64,000 nt of DNA, taken from positions 992,001 to 1,056,000 of the forward strand of contig JAAXNY010000013.1 in the NCBI GenBank assembly GCA_013420905.1, given 5' to 3'. Positions within the stretch are counted from its first letter, which is position 1, and each line of letters begins with the position of its first letter. A model generated the notes under the pieces. The model was not told the DNA's origin, made no database searches, and saw only the letters and a list, made by a program, of their open reading frames with translations. A program made the translations under genes and the position numbers. This DNA is from Collybia mongolica (Eukaryota; Basidiomycota; Agaricomycetes; Agaricales; Clitocybaceae). Positions 36,369 through 47,258 of this stretch are shown piece after piece.

Positions 36369-36676
36369 GATTGGGGATAGTCTGGGACTTGCAAACGTGC
36401 TAGATTTTATCCTCGATACATTATGGGGAACACCGGGACTGGATTGGCCCCGACAGTGCTGGTAGAAACATGTGTCTTAGGCGTGGATCGATGGCAGTTG
36501 ACTTTATCGATGGATCATCTGATTCGTTGGCGCCCACCTCTTTCGTCGAGACCGCTGGTTTTGCTTCTCTTACAGTACTAGTCCTGCAACATCAGGCGGC
36601 CCTTGGGGTGCTTACTCAAACCCCCAACCTAACTCGACTATCGTACGCACAATTTTCGATGACAGACCAACGTACA
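36369..36676. other. Promoter-side intergenic
   Basis: Between the UPF0303 start and the plus-strand tRNA genes. Nothing else recognised. Confidence 0.4.
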
Positions 36677-36766
36677 GGGTCGATGGCGTAGTTGGTTATC
36701 GCATCTGTCTTACAAACACTGTTCAAGCAGCACAGAAGGTCCTCAGTTCGAGCCTGGGTCGACTCA
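36677..36766 (+). tRNA. tRNA-Val(UAC), with longer intron
   Basis: Same acceptor, D, anticodon and T stems as the other three copies, but the loop reads CTTACA, so the anticodon is UAC. The intron is about 17 bases. A run of five T follows 2 bases later. Confidence 0.85.
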
Positions 36767-36841
36767 ATTTTTACCAAAAAGGAAATGCTTGTTGTTCATA
36801 CTCTTGAACACGACAGATTCACCGACAAGCTATATGTCCAT

Positions 36842-36922
36842 GGGTCGATGGCGTAGCTGGTTATCGCATCTGTCTAACAACATCCACACAGAAGGTCCTC
36901 AGTTCGAACCTGGGTCGACTCA
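36842..36922 (+). tRNA. tRNA-Val(AAC), with short intron
   Basis: Acceptor GGGTCGA/TCGACTC, anticodon AAC, intron of about 8 bases, T loop TTCGAAC, followed by a five-T terminator. Confidence 0.9.
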
Positions 36923-37657
36923 ATTTTTGGTATCGAAGATATTGTTGTTCCTAACCTTTTCACCCTTTCTACAGTCTGTGTTGGACCTGTTACACCCACC
37001 CAGCCATATGCACACACATTACCGCCGGTATCTCAGCACCGCGAGGTTGTTACATATATAGGCTTTCGGGCTTTGTAAGTACTAATTCTAAAACTGCTAG
37101 CATGCTCTCGCTACTCTAATCCCACACACTGGAACATTGTTGACATTCTCCGCATGCAAGGTGCCAGGGCAACCAATGGCAAATTCTTCATTTCGAGGAG
37201 CAATGGGGTTAGTACCAAGAGTGATCTTATTAATTGGGCCCCAGGGAATTCAACGACCATGCACATTGGTGCTTTCACGCCTGGCTGTGAAGACTTGTCG
37301 TACAATCATAACACAAATGAGTTATAGACCCTGATAAAACATCCTGGGGCACCGACAAGGACATTCTTTGCGGTCAGGGGGCGTTCTCCTTAAATTTTAT
37401 GACGATTATTTTTGATAGGCTACACGTACGGCGAAGACCATACATTCATGTTGTGGAAATGTCGAGAATTTTCAGAAACATCTCTATTGTCGTCCGAAGA
37501 ACTTACTAACGGAGTACATCATGAACGGGTGGATAAATGTGGGTATAACTACGCAATAGTATTCAGAAACAGAAACACGCAGTGCTCAAATATCCTCAAT
37601 TTGTGATGATGAATCATCTATTAAAAAAAAAGTAGGGTATCTGGGCGCCGGCAAAAT
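36923..37657. other. Intergenic
   Basis: Short open frames on both strands (for example 37111-37305 minus, 37412-37606 plus), none with splice-consistent extension or recognisable motifs. Confidence 0.4.
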
Positions 37658-39861
37658 CTAGAACCATCTTAAATCCACTTTTCCTGCGCCCCTGATATAC
37701 ACTTGTTGGGCACGACATATCTAAGTTATGCATTTAGTCAATAGTTGCGCTACTCATATAACGAACGCGTAACTCACGATATCGACCACACCGTCTTTCG
37801 CAAAATCTACCATCAAGCACCCCTGACCGCGGCGTCGCACCTCCAAAACGTCCCCAAAGCCACGACACCACTGTATTACTGCCTCCTCTCGTTCCTGATC
37901 GTTCCCCTTCTGTTGATCTCCTGGTGACTGCGTACCACTGCGTCCTTTTTCTCCAGCTCGACTCTGCCGCTGGTTTCCCCTTCGTGTCTCGTCTCTCTTA
38001 CTGATGGCAGGATCGATGTCCGAGTCGTTGCCGTCATCGTCATTATGGCCTCCGTCACTCCCACTCCCTGCCAGATGCAGTTCATCAATGGCACGATCAA
38101 AGTCAAAATGGAGGTCGTTAGCCCCAAGGGCCCCGATTCCTGAGATAATGAGCCGTTTTTTTAGTGGGCGCTGTTGGGGTTTGTGGTCGCCGCGCTGCTG
38201 TGGGGGTGCTTGCACTGACTGGGGCGTTGTTGTGGACCGGAAAAACTGGGCTGGCGGAGATGTAGGGTGGGGTGGAGACGGATGCGTTGAATCGGGGCGT
38301 AAGTAATGTGACTGGTGAGGACATGAGTACAAATCTCGATTCTGGGATGTGCACTCACCGGTGGCAGGGCCACTATCAATTCTTCATGGGTGGGCGGTGC
38401 ACCTGAGGCAGACTGGTACTGGTATGTATATTGGTACGGACGGCCAGCCGCGTCCAAACCATTGACAATGCCAGATATAACGCCGGGCTCGTCGCTGTTG
38501 CCACTATTTCCTGGAATTTCATGGGTATGAAGGCTACCTTCTGATCTGGTGCCAAGTCCCGGTGTTCCCCAGGGTAGGATTGTTGGGGAGTGCATGCTTG
38601 GACCCATGCCTTGACCGGGGCCCGGGCTCTTGGACCTGCCGCTCCGAGTATATAAATCCAGGGGGTGCATGGGTGGGGTAGGAGGCATCGACGAAGATGA
38701 CGCCGAAGAGACTGAGCGAGCATAGGCCGGTTGGGGGGGTATTGGCCACGCTCTGGAGGTGATTGTTGAGGCTGGAGAAATAGACCCTGGGGAGGACGGA
38801 GAGGTTGGGAATGGGGGTACTAAGGGAGGTTCAGGGTGCAGGGGTAGTGGGCGTACACCGCGGCGTACATTTGTTCCACTGTACATGCGCGGGTCTATAC
38901 TCGGCGTCTGGATCACGGAATAGTGCGGAGGAGGGTGCCTGCGGAACGATTCATCGCTCTCTCGGTCCAAACTCCTAATACTCTCCCTCGAACCGCTCAC
39001 ATCATACCCTTCCTCATCTTCTTCGGGCCATGCGCCAAGCCTTGACCCAGAGCTTGGTGTCATAGAGCTTGGCCCAGCTTGTGAAGCTGTACCTAGGTTC
39101 GGGGGGGAGAGGATAGGTGGGATTCTCAGAGCATGGAGAGTATCAGGATTAAAACTGCGCTTCGACAACGGCGCAATGCCCATCTCCCGCTCCCATTGCT
39201 CTGCAGGGACGCCCAGCCCAATACTGAGGACTGAGCCTGTTTCCGATCCCTCGTCAAATTCCGCCGTGCCAGAAATACCCTTACCCTTGAGCCTGGGTTT
39301 GGATTTGTCAGTACCTCTTGAGATGGGTTTCGGAATGCTGAGACCTGGAGACAAAATGGGACAAAGTTGATGAGTGTCCTGGGTAACGACTACGGTAATC
39401 AAACATACCCCTCCCGCTCCTGGATCCCCCAGCCTGTCCACGATATACTGCCTCTTCTACAGGTGTCTTTCTGGCCGTTTGTGGCTGTGACTCATCCTCA
39501 AAGGTATCATTGGGCATGGCCTGACTTTTCTTCTTGCCGTTGCGCTTTTCCTTGTTTTTACTCTTCCAGATTGATAGTCCAAGACCTAAGTTCGTTGATC
39601 AGTGCCAGTACGCCCACGAGAGCCAACACGTGTACTTGTGCCTGCAACTGTGCCAGTCCCGATACGTCTGCCGCTCCTTCCTCCGCCTACGCGTTGGATA
39701 GGTTCCTCTCCCAGTCTTGGTTTCACAAGTATCTCGTCCCCATTGTCGTACTTCACGTACCGCACGACGTTCGCACCCTCAGCACTGGATCCCTCAGTGG
39801 ACGGGCGCATCAATTGTGGTTGATAGTATCGGGTATTGGTGTCATCGTTGACGGTGGTCAT
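37658..39861 (-). CDS. Low-complexity protein with C-terminal RRM-like domain
   Basis: Five exons: 39636-39861, 39409-39585, 38359-39344, 37778-38245, 37658-37720; 639 residues with all phases closing. A short ordered N-terminus (NVVRYVKYDNGDEILVKPR) is followed by a long Ser/Pro/Gly-rich region. The C-terminal about 150 residues look like a divergent RRM: strand LIISGIGALG, an acidic insertion (HNDDDGNDSDID), helix AVIQWCRGFGDVLEVRRRG, strand CLMVDFAK, and a last strand on its own small exon (VYIRGAGKVDLRW). RNA binding is inferred from the fold only. The aromatic RNP residues are weak, and a protein-binding role is possible. I cannot name an orthologue. Confidence 0.7.
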
Positions 39862-41753
39862 TGTAATGATACGGCGATGGTATGAAGATAAGAGGCTTCG
39901 GGTGGACTATAAACATAGAAGTCCATATGGGTCTTACTAAATGACCTTCACGTCCGCAACCAGAACGCTGGCGCATGCGTCAATAGTGGCAGCCATCTGC
40001 TCACGACATTGATATTCTAGGACAATTCATTCTTCTGGCTGGGCAGGAAACCTGTGTCAAAACGAGGGGGAAGCGTGTCAAAGAGATAAGGAAGAATAGG
40101 ACATGGCTTCTTGAACTGATGGTATACAGGTGGCATATAGGCCCCATCAACGCCCTGATCGTGTGTTCAAATCGCCCCAAGGTCTATAAAACCCATGATT
40201 GGTCCCATTATTGGTGTCCTATGAAGGGATATGGGCTAGGGTAGCATAAGTCATACAGGTTGAAAGTGACGCAAGCCCAAAGCATCCACGTATCCATGGG
40301 TAACGTTTTGCGTCGAGCTACCCTATCAGTTCGACCAGGCATTTTTTATAGTGTTTCCCATTACTTGAAGTTTGTCCAAAAGTTTGTTGCTTTGGCAGCG
40401 GTAGGATTTGACCGCCTGTATACATGTTAAATATGTATCAAAGTTACGGATTACTAAGAGATTGACTGACTATCTCACCTATAGACAGTGTAACCGGCCA
40501 CTGCAAGTGAGTTAGTTTTACTTTTAGACGACTCGGAGGTTTGCAGCCAGTGCGAGTTCCAATAAATGATCGGGATGCGATCATGTGACTCGACAATCAA
40601 ACTCTTTTTTTTTTTAGCCACCATCACGAACCAAGGACCGTTATCGCTGCCATAAAGATAAGAAACACCAGCTACAGTAGCTTTTTCAAGTCCCAGGTGT
40701 TCTAATGCATTTAGTTTTACAACACATTATAAGCCTAGACCACACTGACAAAACCCCCTTAGCTACATATCATGTCTCTTGGTACGACTCTCATCCAGAC
40801 GACATGACAAGTACACAGAAACGGTGCAGAAGGCCAGGATTGGCCGATAAGACCTACCGTGTGGGTATCACTCTGACGTTAGTCCAGGCGCTTCGCTTTC
40901 TCATATTTCAATTCAGATTTCAGGTACTTGATGACCCAATCCCGGGAAGCTACGCATAAGCCTGTAGAACCCTGACGGCGGAAGAAGGCGCCGTTTCTGG
41001 CACGTACCGCCTCTGTGAACAAGAACACGGATTTAACTGGATCATTATGATGGTCGACACTAAAGAGCACACACGAACGCACTACACTCTGTCGCCATGT
41101 GCATCCATTCTATCGTCTGACCGTTTCGAGGTGACTTGACATCAAAGACTCAAGATGATACAACTTAAACCTAAATATGTTTCGGGCATGGGAGCACATC
41201 CACACTTGGTTCAGTAGCAAAATTTGTGCTTCATGGCCTCTGCCTCTCTCCAAGTGAGTTTCTGGTGTGTTTCCTGGTATGCCCAACAGAGCTCAAACGA
41301 AATCCAGCACGGAACGGTTTTTTTTCAGCACTTCTTGCGATCTACTTATGTCACCTTACCCGCGACTACACCGGAGCTGTAAAATTCCACGAGTGCACCG
41401 CATATGTTATCTTTTTGACAAGTTGAGGTAGTATATTCTAGGCCCTTAACCTTATCGATGCTGTTTCGTCGAGAAACCGGGCACGGGCCTAAACCTCCCA
41501 CCATGACCCGAACAGTGTAGTGAACGCCCTCTAATATCAAATTCGAATTCGCTATTGGACGATAACAGATCGAAAATAGACATCAGCGTCGGAACACCTC
41601 ATGGGTGTGTGTTGCTGATGCACCATAGGTTATATGGGTCATTGTGAATCAGTACTCCCAGATTTATCCATAAATCAGAACCTCCCTCCCTTCCCATACT
41701 ATATTAGCAAGTCTTTCGACCAATCCCCACCTAGCGCTCTCCGTCAGGTCGAG
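39862..41753. other. Long intergenic region
   Basis: Divergent spacer between the RRM-like gene and the ammonium transporter. It has a run of T near 40605-40615 and a TATA-like ATATTA at 41701. No gene supported. Confidence 0.45.
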
Positions 41754-43648
41754 ATGGTCGAGATCAAGTACGATGTTTGTAAGTTACCAGGTCATCCCTA
41801 TAATCGAAATTGTACCACATCTGACTCTATAGCTGGCGACATAAACTTTGTCGATCCTGCCACCGGCAACACCATGGTTTACAATCTGGGGGACATCGCA
41901 TGGGTGCTGGCCAGCACAGCACTAGTCTGGATTATGATACCCGGCCTTGGGTTTTTCTACTCAGGCCTTCTCCGAAGAAAAAATGCGCTTTCAATGATAT
42001 GGACAAGTATGATTGCAATTGCTGTCGTCTCATTCCAGGTTTGTCCATGATATTCCCTCACGCCCACAAGTTTAACAACCATCGCCTTAGTGGTTCTTTT
42101 GGGGTTATTCCCTCACTTTCAGCAACACCGGAAGCAAATTCATCGGAAATCTGGGTAAGAACTACAACCTAAATTTTCCATAATATCGTTATGTCAAATT
42201 TGTAGATTATTTTGCCCTCAGGGGTGTCCTTGCCCAACCTTCGGTGGGTAGCTCACGAATCCCAGCCCTTGTTTTCTGTGTATACCAACTAATGTTCGCT
42301 GCGATCACGTAAGTATAGCGAGAAGCTCCAGCCTGCCAAAATACAATATTGAGCTTTTTCTAGGCCCGCCATCGCCATCGGTGCCATAGCAGAGCGTGGC
42401 CGCCTGGGACCCCTCCTCGTTTTCATCTTCGTCTGGACCACGATCGTGTACGATCCTATAGCATGTTGGACATGGAATCCTACTGGTTGGTCATACATTC
42501 TAGGCGGTCTCGATTTTGCTGGAGGAACGCCTGTCCACATCTCCTCTGGAACGGCCGCCCTTGCCATCTCGGTCTTCCTCGGGAAACGCCGCGGGTACGG
42601 TACGACTCGCCTCGCATATAAGCCTCAGAATACAACTTACGTTGTCCTGGGCACGGTGTTGCTATGGTTCGGATGGTTTGGTTTTAATGGGGGTTCCGCT
42701 TTGTCGGCGAATTTGAGAGCCGCCCAGGCTTGCTTCATAACCAATCTCGCTGCCAGCGTTGGTGGGTTGACTTGGATGCTCTGGGTACGTCAAATTTATC
42801 TCGCAGACTATATTACCTTGGCTTGACGTATAGTATTCCTTCATTTAGGATTACCGACTCGAGAAAAAGTGGAGTACCGTTGGTTTCTGTTCAGGGGCCA
42901 TTGTTGGGCTTGTCGCTATCACCCCTGCTTCAGGTTTTGTTGGATCTCGTCGGTGCCTTTTTATCTAGTGAAATAATCGAATCTGATGCCTTCCTTTTCA
43001 GCCGCTGCTGTTGCTTTTGGCTTTGTTGCTGGGTCGGTTTGTAACTTTGCAACCCAACTGAAGTTCCTCGCTGGTTACGACGATGCCCTCGATGTAAGAG
43101 GCCCTTTCGTTGCCAAACGGAAGCCTGATAATCTATTGTTTATTCACAGATTTTCGCTTCCCATGCCATTGGCGGTGTCGTTGGAAACATCATGACGGCT
43201 TTGTTCGCCCAAGCAAGCGTCGCCCATTTTGATGGTACCACTGTAATTCCTGGCGGCTGGTTCGACCACAACTGGGTTCAGTTAGGTATTCAGATCGCTG
43301 ATTCCGTCGCCGGAATGTCCTATTCCTTCGCAATGACAGTGAGCTACATTTATATACGGGCGAGTCTTCCGGACCTAACATTGGAATGATGATCAGACAC
43401 TAATTCTTTGGGTCATGCACTACATACCCGGCCTTACCTTGCGTATCTCAGAGGAGGATGAGATCCTTGGAATTGACGACACGGAAATGGGCGAGTTGGC
43501 ATATGATTATGTTGGTCTCGAACAAGAGATTCAACCGATTCATATGGGTATGGGTGCTGCTGGAGGTGCCAGGGAACCAGACCACAACGACAAATTCGTC
43601 GTTTCAACAACATCTGGTTTTGAGAACCAGACGAGGTCGTCCATGTGA
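41754..43648 (+). CDS. Ammonium transporter (Amt/Mep family)
   Basis: Nine exons: 41754-41778, 41833-42038, 42091-42154, 42206-42308, 42364-42784, 42849-42948, 43002-43093, 43150-43338, 43397-43648; 483 residues. It should move ammonium across the plasma membrane through eleven helices. Visible signatures are GFFYSGLLRRKNAL, AIAERGR, LDFAGGTPVHISSGTAAL (with the first pore His), FGWFGFNGGSAL and SHAIGGVVGNIMTALFA (with the second pore His). The first intron (GTAAGT to CTGACTCTATAG) is 54 bases and in frame, so it could be mistaken for coding sequence; removing it gives the normal short N-terminus. The cytosolic tail of about 75 residues is typical of regulated fungal Mep proteins. Confidence 0.95.
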
Positions 43649-44083
43649 TCCTGATCCCACCTACGATTCCGGTTTGGTCAAAGGTTGTGTAGATGTCCGG
43701 AGGCGACGCATCTATTACAATGTCATAGATATTATCTATTCATCTATTTATTGTCTGGTACTTAAATCCTTCGTACCGTGCAACATGGACTTACTTTACT
43801 ATCACGACAACTGGCGCGAAATTACTGGCACGCAGATCGCGGAACCACATACTATCTGACCATCGAGCTTACAACCTTCTTCTGTCGTTATTTTTAATCT
43901 CAAGCATTGCGCCCGAGAACTTGAATTTGGTCCCTTGTTCAAGACACCTTACTAACTATCAGCAGTTCTGCAGAGTGCTCGCATGCCAGCGTCTCCATCG
44001 TCCAAAAATATCGGATGCGATGTAATTCTTCCGTTCATATTGATGCTGCCTTCCACAGAGCAAAGAAATACATGGCGATGTAC
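43649..44083. other. Convergent intergenic region
   Basis: Shared 3' side of the ammonium transporter and the glycosidase gene. Nothing recognised. Confidence 0.5.
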
Positions 44084-46564
44084 TCACAGATGTCGGACTA
44101 AAATATGATGCCCACCAGAGAGCTTCACCGACGAACCAACACTAGACGGTAGTACTTTCCCATCTACCTGGACGGCCCCAGTCCCAGGTAACGTAACAGA
44201 TCCTCGCGTTTTTGGCGGAGTCTCCAATAACAAGGTGAGCACACCTTTCTTAGAGCTCCATTTCACCCCAAACCAACCTAAGCCGGTCTCAAAGCCACCT
44301 TCTGCAGCGCTTAAGCCACTCAGCACGGGGGCGACAGACCACGTTGTTCCTTGTGCAGATGCGAGAGTCAATCCCAACACAAAGAATGTTAGAGCAGGTG
44401 TTGGGCCTGTCGCCCATCCATGGCTGTGGCTGGTGAATGAGTGATCAAAATTGGCACCTGCGGCGGCACGATATCTACAGAGCAGTTTAGGGGGGATCGA
44501 TAAACATGTCAAATTTGGCAACATACCCAAGAGACCCATTGGCTGTAAAGCCTTCCAATAGTGACGATTTCACGGAAATGTCAGTATATAACATGTACCC
44601 CCACTGGGATGGTCAGTCTGTCTTGTGTCAACGTATACTAGAATGTCTTCACCTCTGTGTAACGATGAGCGAGCCGCAACGGATCTTGGCAGACCCACTT
44701 ACCTCGGTGCAGAAGGTCCAATGCTCTCTCCCCTTGGCCAGCAATGAAATGGGCTTGAACCTAAGTTATTCGGGTTAATTCACAAGGTTCGTGAATCAAA
44801 AATCAAAAATAAACCTTACCTCAAAGCCTCCTATAAAGGGGATAATTGTATCGTTCAGTTCAGGACTTAGAGGTCCGATATGCGTCCAAAATTTTGTGAG
44901 GCCTTGACTGATGGCTTGGATCTGTGCACCTGAGTTCGTGATGTTGAATGTTACAGCTAAAGCATTCCCATCTTGAGGCATTAAAGATGAGGTATCGCTG
45001 TCACGATACATTCCAACAGAGTCGTCCCACAGAACATCGTTATATGCTTGCTTCAAAGCAGTCGCGTTGGCCGAGTATAAAGCTGAGAGTCCAACATCCC
45101 CTAGGTGGCCTGCCAGATCAGCAGCGCTAATTAACGCCTATCGCGGATACTGAGTAAGCAACAGCCTGGGCGCTTTAGCCACAATGCGCAAAACATACGC
45201 GATACATGATTGTGTTAGCAGCAGAATTGTGTCCCTGACCATTGTCCCGACCCCAATCGTTGGCAAATTGTGGCGGGACGTTTACCAAGCCAGTAGAATC
45301 AACTTGACTTTCCATGAAGGAAAGGGCCTTGGTGAAGTTGCCCCAGATGGTCCTTACGAAGTCGAGGTCGCCAGTATAGAGATAATAGTTGTAAGTACCG
45401 ACAAGCGTCCAGCAAATATAAGTGTCACTGCCATGTGCATTGATCGGCGGGCCTGAGTATTGCAGAGAGCCGGTCGCAGGGTCCTGTGTCGATAACATGA
45501 CGGCGAGAGCATTTTTGGATGGGAGGAGATCGTTCAGCGCTACCAATTCGGTATGGGAAGAGATGCCCATGTCCCCTGGGATGTCAAGTTTTAAATTGAA
45601 AAAGACGAGATTCGCGTGGAAATTAAATGTACCAGGCCATATATTTCTAGAGTTTGCAATGGACATTGAGATGGTTCTGACAATAAGGTCAACTGACGGC
45701 TAACCTGTCTCGTTTTGCACCGTCAACAAGAATAGGACCAGTAACAGGACCACCAGATGCATCATTAGACCAGCCTATTCGAATAATGAGCCTCGCCTTC
45801 CATTCGTTCGTCAGACAGTACAAGAACCTTGTGGACTCGGGCAAGGTTGTTGACGAGCCTGATGTTAGTCGATTGTATTAGTCTGAACCGTGTATGCTCC
45901 AGCATACCAAAGCTTGGTCAGAAAGTCTGTGTCGTGGAATCCAGGATCACGCGCAAAGAAGTACCCAGTATACGCTCGTAAGTCATCCCAATGTGGCATC
46001 CAGGTGATATAGAGGGAAACATTTGAGATTGTGACAGGAGCATCTGAGTTGGAGACGATAGTAAGGTACTTAAATCCGCCTCGTTGTTGGCCGATCGTCT
46101 GAGTAAAGATGCCAAGGGGCAGTGGGGAGGGAAGAGGCTGTACCCCGTCGCCATCAAGCGTCGCCGTAGCGCGACACGAGTCGTCTGAATTAAAGGGACT
46201 GATAAATTGCGAGGATTCAGTGAACGAAAGAGATAGGGCCGATCCGGATTCTGTTTTGTCTACAGTTAAGGACAGTTTTCCTCCGACCTAGACACAAAGT
46301 GATCGGAGCGATAGTAATGCCACAGTTAAAAAGGCGTTGAGTTCACAAACCTCTTGACCAAAATCTAGAACAATATAAGAACCGTTGCCATTGAGGATTC
46401 GGATTCTGAACAAGCCCGTGAACGGAGTAGATGGTTTTCGGATAGACAGTTCTGCTTGGTGATGCGTAGTTGAAGGCGTCCCAAGGGCCAGCAGGAGCAA
46501 TAGCTTTGCAGCAGCAAATACTGATCAGCGAACGAAGCAGGAAAGAAAGGGCCCAGTGGGACAT
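44084..46564 (-). pseudogene. Secreted six-hairpin glycosidase (GH78/alpha-L-rhamnosidase-like), damaged
   Basis: The start at 46564 gives a hydrophobic leader (LSFLLRSLISICCC) and then the typical mature start APAGPWDAFNYASPSRTV. Later exons read as an (alpha/alpha)6 glycosidase: GKLSLTVDKTESGSAL, ITWMPHWDDLRAYTGYFF, IWPGDMGISSHTELVALNDL, GSDTYICWTLVGTYN, FANDWGRDNGQGHNS, DDSVGMYRDSD, FDHSFTSHSHGWATGPTP. Introns fit throughout. Two lesions remain: a frameshift between VHGLVQNPN and NGNGSYIVLDFGQE (about 46390-46410, with some residues apparently missing) and a TAA at 45865-45867 inside TNTID-stop-HQARQQPCPSPQG. I read it as a recent pseudogene; sequence error at two sites is the alternative. 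The GH78 assignment is by overall resemblance. Confidence 0.65.
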
Positions 46565-47258
46565 GGCGAATTCACAATTTGGTCATGTGCGTACGTCTCA
46601 TGTTATATTAGCTGAAGAGAAACCGGGAGCTGATGAGATATGTTAAGTAAAGGAGTAGCCAAAACTCACACATGCATCAGAACGCTGGTATCGTGACAAT
46701 TACCGTGGAAATCAAGTCATTATGTGGCGCGCTGTATAGAAAAGTGATTGCGCGATGATGGGCATGATCTGGCAGTAATTTTAGCGTGATAAAGTGGGAG
46801 TGCGATTGAGGCTGAACGGGGACCAGTACCCCGAGTACAACAAGTGGACAATGACCGTACATCTCGTCGCCTCAAATCAAAAACGGTGATGATAATTTGT
46901 GAGGTTTTACTTGTCTCGGCTCGGATGAGTTTCAGAACCACGCCCTGCTATAGCCGGAGCAACATACATAATGGGGCAGCCGCAGAGTGTCAGATATGTT
47001 TGCCCTTCGCAAAGAAAGTTAAGAATCATAGGAAGCCACTCTGCTCTGACATCTGGCAGGTCTTGTAGTCTTTTTATACCAGGTTGCTATGAACAAGAAT
47101 CTCCATTATTCCGTCTGGTGCATAACGCCTTTGTAAATTGTGTACTTGGGGTCGTTTGATTTCAACGATTTGGTAACTTCAAGTTAAGGGGTCCACGTGA
47201 CTTTTGGGCCAATGGGCGTGACAAATGTGTGAAGGGAGGCGATTGTCAAATTTCCACC
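46565..47258. other. Divergent promoter region
   Basis: Between the glycosidase (minus) and MTR4 (plus). No gene seen. Confidence 0.5.
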
